NCBI GenBank assembly: GCA_027028665.1
Contig: JALVIU010000322.1
Coordinates: 1-8,219 of the forward strand
Direction: 5' to 3'
From: Candidatus Atribacteria bacterium
Lineage (GTDB): Bacteria; Atribacterota; JALVIU01
Length of the DNA stretch: 8,219 nt
The notes under the pieces were generated by a model. It saw nothing but the letters and a program-made list of their open reading frames with translations, did no database searches and had not been told where the DNA came from. The translations under genes and the position numbers were made by a program. Shown one piece after another: positions 6,200-8,219 of this stretch. Each line of letters starts with the position of its first letter. Position 1 is the first letter of the stretch.

Positions 6200-7108
6200 A
6201 AGTGTAAAATATGCAAAGAAGATGCAATAATATATTTACCTTCTCATAATCTCGCTTTGTGTGAGCAGCATTTTTTTGATTTTTGCAAAAGAAGGGTACA
6301 AAAGGCTATAAAAAGATATAACCTATTAGATGAGGGGGAAAAAATCCTTGTAGCCTTGTCAGGAGGTAAGGACAGTCTTACTCTTGCCTATCTTTTAAAG
6401 GAATTAGGATATAAGATAGAGGGGTATTATATAGACCTTGGTATAGAGGAATATTCGGAAAGATCTAAGGAAAAAGTATTGAATTTTGCAGATAGGTATG
6501 GAATAAAAGTTCATATAGAACAGGTAAAAGAGTTGTTTTGGGGATACTCTATTCCCCAGATTGCCTATATTACAAGAAGACCTGCGTGTTCTGTATGTGG
6601 GCATATAAAGAGATATCTTATGAATAGGTTTGGATATGAAAATGGATTTTCTGCACTTGCCACAGGGCACAATCTTGATGACGAGGTTGGTGTGCTTTTT
6701 GGAAATATAATAAATTGGAAGATGGGATATTTAGGAAGACAGAGCCCACTTCTTCCTTCTACAAATAGAAAACTTTTAAAAAAAGTAAAGCCATTGGTTT
6801 TATGTGGTGAAAGAGAGATTGCTGCGTTTGCACTTACCTACGGGATAGACTATATAGAGATGGAATGTCCTCATGTAAAAGGCTCTACCTATCTATATAA
6901 TAAGGGACTTATAAATAGATTAGAAGAGAAATCCCCTGGGTCTAAGTTGAGATTTTATCAGGGTTTTTTGGAAAATAAGCACCTTTTTAAAGAAGAAGAT
7001 GTAGATTTAAAAGAGTGTGAAGTATGTGGTTACCCCACTACATCTCGTATATGCACATTTTGTAATATAAGAAGAAAGATAAAGGAAAGGATTAAGGGTC
7101 AGACTTAA
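6197..7108 (+). CDS. ttuA: tRNA-5-methyluridine(54) 2-sulfurtransferase TtuA
   Basis: Makes 2-thioribothymidine (m5s2U54) in the tRNA T-loop, a change that stabilises tRNA in thermophiles. It adenylates the base and takes sulfur from a TtuB thiocarboxylate. Seen: an N-terminal zinc-binding group C3, C6, C22, H25; the PP-loop SGGKDS at 55-60; PACSVCGH with C131 and C134, and C224, which correspond to the three cysteines that hold the catalytic [4Fe-4S] cluster in Thermus and Thermotoga proteins; GHNLDDEVG at 157-165; and a C-terminal zinc ribbon with C274, C277, C286 and C289. At 303 residues it has family length. The start is TTG at 6197; no nearby ATG competes. The two zinc groups and CSVC distinguish it from TtcA, which lacks them. 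Its last codons form half of the 42-bp palindrome. Confidence 0.94.
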   Translation: MKCKICKEDAIIYLPSHNLALCEQHFFDFCKRRVQKAIKRYNLLDEGEKILVALSGGKDSLTLAYLLKELGYKIEGYYIDLGIEEYSERSKEKVLNFADRYGIKVHIEQVKELFWGYSIPQIAYITRRPACSVCGHIKRYLMNRFGYENGFSALATGHNLDDEVGVLFGNIINWKMGYLGRQSPLLPSTNRKLLKKVKPLVLCGEREIAAFALTYGIDYIEMECPHVKGSTYLYNKGLINRLEEKSPGSKLRFYQGFLENKHLFKEEDVDLKECEVCGYPTTSRICTFCNIRRKIKERIKGQT

Positions 7109-7127
7109 GTCTGACCCTTAATCCTTT
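7086..7127. terminator. Bidirectional intrinsic terminator, 42-bp perfect palindrome
   Basis: The 21-nt arm at 7086-7106 is the exact reverse complement of 7107-7127, with TTAA at the centre. Folding with a tight loop gives about 19 paired bases. On the plus strand a T-run follows (7125-7129, then A, TT); on the minus strand the tract reads TTTCCTTTATC. The ttuA stop codon (7106-7108) lies at its centre, and the stop of the minus-strand lipoprotein gene (7128-7130) abuts it. It therefore can end transcription from both convergent genes. Confidence 0.88.
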
Positions 7128-8045
7128 TTATTCTGTCTGAGTTACAGTTATCGTAAGGTTTGCCATGCCTGTCGCCCCTTGATTATCTGTAACAATGAGA
7201 GTTACGGTATATGTACCTGGACTATTATAGGTATGAGTAGGAAATTGCTCTGTAGATGTCTCTCCATCCCCGAAATTCCATATATATGAAACAATTGTGC
7301 CATCCTGGTCTTCTGCATGAGATAAAAATTTTACGGTAAGAGGGGCAGTTCCTGAATTTATATTTCCGTCTGTCCCTATCCATACTGTGGGAGGTTTATT
7401 TGTTGGGCTTGAATTTATTACATTTATAATAAGAGTGTCTGTGGCTATATGCCCTTGAGAGTCTATCCCCTGGAGTGTAACTGTATATGTACCAGGAGAT
7501 ATGTATGTATATGTCACTGTCTGTCCCTGGGCATCATATGTTCCATCGCTTTGAAAGTCCCATCTGTAAATCACTGTTCCCACTGCATTTGTAGAGGAAG
7601 CTGAGAAAGTTACCTGTGTTCCTACATTTACAGTCTGATCTTGGCCTGCATACACTATGAAGGTCCCGCTTGGACCGCTATTTTCTGGGATTAATATAAA
7701 GTTTTCTTCATATGTCTCCTGATCTACCTTTACTGTTTCATTTTGAGTATGAAAACCTGATTTTTCTGCTTTTATTATTACAAAACCCATAGGTATATCG
7801 GTTATGCTATATTCACCATTTTCATCTGTTTGTGTAGTAAATGTAAGGGGTTTGTTGTCTACAGTAGTGACTGTTATGGTTGCTCCTTCTATAGGATTTC
7901 CTATAAGATCTACTACAGTTCCTGTTATTGTACTTATTTTTGTTGTTTTGAGACAACCAGAGATAAAAAATAAGGTACTTGCTAATAGTATTATAATAAT
8001 AAATTTTGAATACATTTTTTTCTTATAATTTAAAGTTTTGGTCAT
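7128..8045 (-). CDS. Lipoprotein with a carboxypeptidase-regulatory-like domain and two PKD domains
   Basis: A 305-residue predicted exported lipoprotein. Seen: positively charged N-terminus (MTKTLNYKKK), a hydrophobic stretch at about 13-29 and a lipobox FISGC with the lipidated Cys at 31. Next comes a CarboxypepD_reg-like beta-sandwich at about 37-118 (TGTVVDLIGNPIEGATITVT and DENGEYSITDIPMG). Two PKD domains follow: about 128-209 with YRWDFQSDGTYD and SPGTYTVTL, and about 217-302 with YIWNFGDGE and SPGTYTVTLIVTDNQGA. There is no enzyme domain. PKD domains usually act as binding or spacer modules in surface proteins and glycosidases. The start ATG at 8045 has AAGGAGG at 8055-8061, 9 nt away; the in-frame ATG at 8015 lacks a good site. 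The gene is convergent to ttuA with its own promoter. Actual ligand is unknown. Confidence 0.9.
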   Translation of the reverse strand: MTKTLNYKKKMYSKFIIIILLASTLFFISGCLKTTKISTITGTVVDLIGNPIEGATITVTTVDNKPLTFTTQTDENGEYSITDIPMGFVIIKAEKSGFHTQNETVKVDQETYEENFILIPENSGPSGTFIVYAGQDQTVNVGTQVTFSASSTNAVGTVIYRWDFQSDGTYDAQGQTVTYTYISPGTYTVTLQGIDSQGHIATDTLIINVINSSPTNKPPTVWIGTDGNINSGTAPLTVKFLSHAEDQDGTIVSYIWNFGDGETSTEQFPTHTYNSPGTYTVTLIVTDNQGATGMANLTITVTQTE

Positions 8046-8074
8046 GAAGATAGTCCTCCTTAAGGTTTTTTAGT

Positions 8075-8103
8075 ATTTTAACATTTGTTTGATTTTTTTG
8101 CAA
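8075..8103 (-). promoter_or_regulatory. Promoter of the PKD lipoprotein gene
   Basis: Read on the minus strand: TTGCAA (8103-8098), a 17-nt spacer, then TAAAAT (8080-8075), with TG one base upstream of the -10 box as in extended -10 promoters. Transcription should begin near 8069, giving a leader of about 24 nt with the AAGGAGG site. Confidence 0.68.
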
Positions 8104-8140
8104 TATTCTTTCATTTTTAATTTTTTCTTATCTATATAAC

Positions 8141-8169
8141 TTGTATTTATATGCTTTTTATGTTATAAT
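8141..8169 (+). promoter_or_regulatory. Rightward extended -10 promoter at the window edge
   Basis: TTGTAT at 8141-8146, a 17-nt spacer and a perfect TATAAT at 8164-8169, preceded by TGT (TGn extended -10). It is divergent from the lipoprotein promoter, with about 37 bp between the two -35 boxes. It points at an open frame starting at 8180. Confidence 0.7.
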
Positions 8170-8179
8170 TTTTACAAAG

Positions 8180-8219
8180 ATGAATACAAGAGAAGAAGTT
8201 TTTTCATTATATAATAAAT
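8180..8219 (+). CDS. Possible 5' end of an unidentified gene, cut by the window edge
   Basis: An ATG at 8180 opens a frame that runs to the end of the window (13 codons, MNTREEVFSLYNK). It begins about 10 nt after the perfect TATAAT of the promoter at 8141-8169, so its mRNA would have only a few bases before the ATG, and no Shine-Dalgarno is visible. That fits a leaderless transcript, or the true start lies further right. Too short to identify the product. Confidence 0.35.
   Translation, partial: MNTREEVFSLYNK

Noticed and set aside
6539-6558. Small inverted repeat TGGGGA/TCCCCA in ttuA
   Set aside because: Only six pairs with an 8-nt loop and no T-run; too short to claim a regulatory role.
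7804-8028. 74-codon plus-strand frame opposite the lipoprotein signal peptide region
   Set aside because: It lies opposite a well-supported lipoprotein gene, and its hydrophobic look comes from the antisense of beta-strand codons.
1-8219. CRISPR arrays, insertion sequences, tRNA or rRNA genes, phage or toxin-antitoxin genes
   Set aside because: I saw no regularly spaced direct repeats, no transposase-like frame, no cloverleaf or rRNA segment, and coding density leaves no room for hidden genes outside the short gaps at 1092-1187 and 8046-8179.

Overview
The window is AT-rich bacterial DNA, roughly two-thirds A+T by eye. It has dense gene packing, heavy use of AGA and ATA codons, and a gene pair for the thermophile tRNA modification m5s2U54. 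The gene set (HrcA/CIRCE control, bacterial t6A genes, a PKD-domain lipoprotein) together with TtuA/TtuB suggests a low-GC thermophile. Dictyoglomus is my best guess, from memory of its gene style and not from any search.

Layout. At 11-1091, tsaE and tsaB overlap by 20 bp and supply two parts of the t6A37 tRNA-modification machinery. A sigma-A-type promoter at 1107-1135 and a CIRCE operator at 1146-1172 then control hrcA-grpE-dnaJ (1188-4021), a heat-shock operon that lacks dnaK. Without a visible terminator this runs into rsmE (4021-4731, 16S rRNA m3U1498 methyltransferase). mtaB (4728-5996, ms2t6A37 methylthiotransferase), a ThiS/MoaD-like sulfur carrier (6000-6194, probable ttuB) and ttuA (6197-7108, tRNA U54 2-thiolation) follow. 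Junctions in this second half are overlapped or spaced by 2-3 nt, so it looks like one transcription unit. A 42-bp perfect palindrome at 7086-7127 closes it and also serves the convergent gene. On the minus strand, 7128-8045 encodes a lipoprotein with one carboxypeptidase-regulatory-like domain and two PKD domains, with its own promoter. At the right edge a second, rightward promoter drives a gene that leaves the window.

How the genes fit together. All genes up to 7108 serve translation quality or protein folding: t6A37 synthesis (TsaE, TsaB), its methylthiolation (MtaB), 2-thiolation of T54 (TtuA with its carrier), rRNA methylation (RsmE), and the DnaK co-chaperones with their repressor. The CIRCE operon lies between the enzymes that make t6A and the enzyme that modifies it further.

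Most unusual points: rsmE has no ATG, GTG or TTG start in the right place and appears to begin at AUC within a TAATC stop/start overlap. An intrinsic-terminator-like hairpin lies about 60 nt inside rsmE and could limit heat-shock readthrough into the RNA-modification genes. The ribosome binding site of ttuA is formed by the Gly-Gly codons of the carrier. I did not find a clearly new multi-gene system; the novelty is mostly in regulation and start-codon use.
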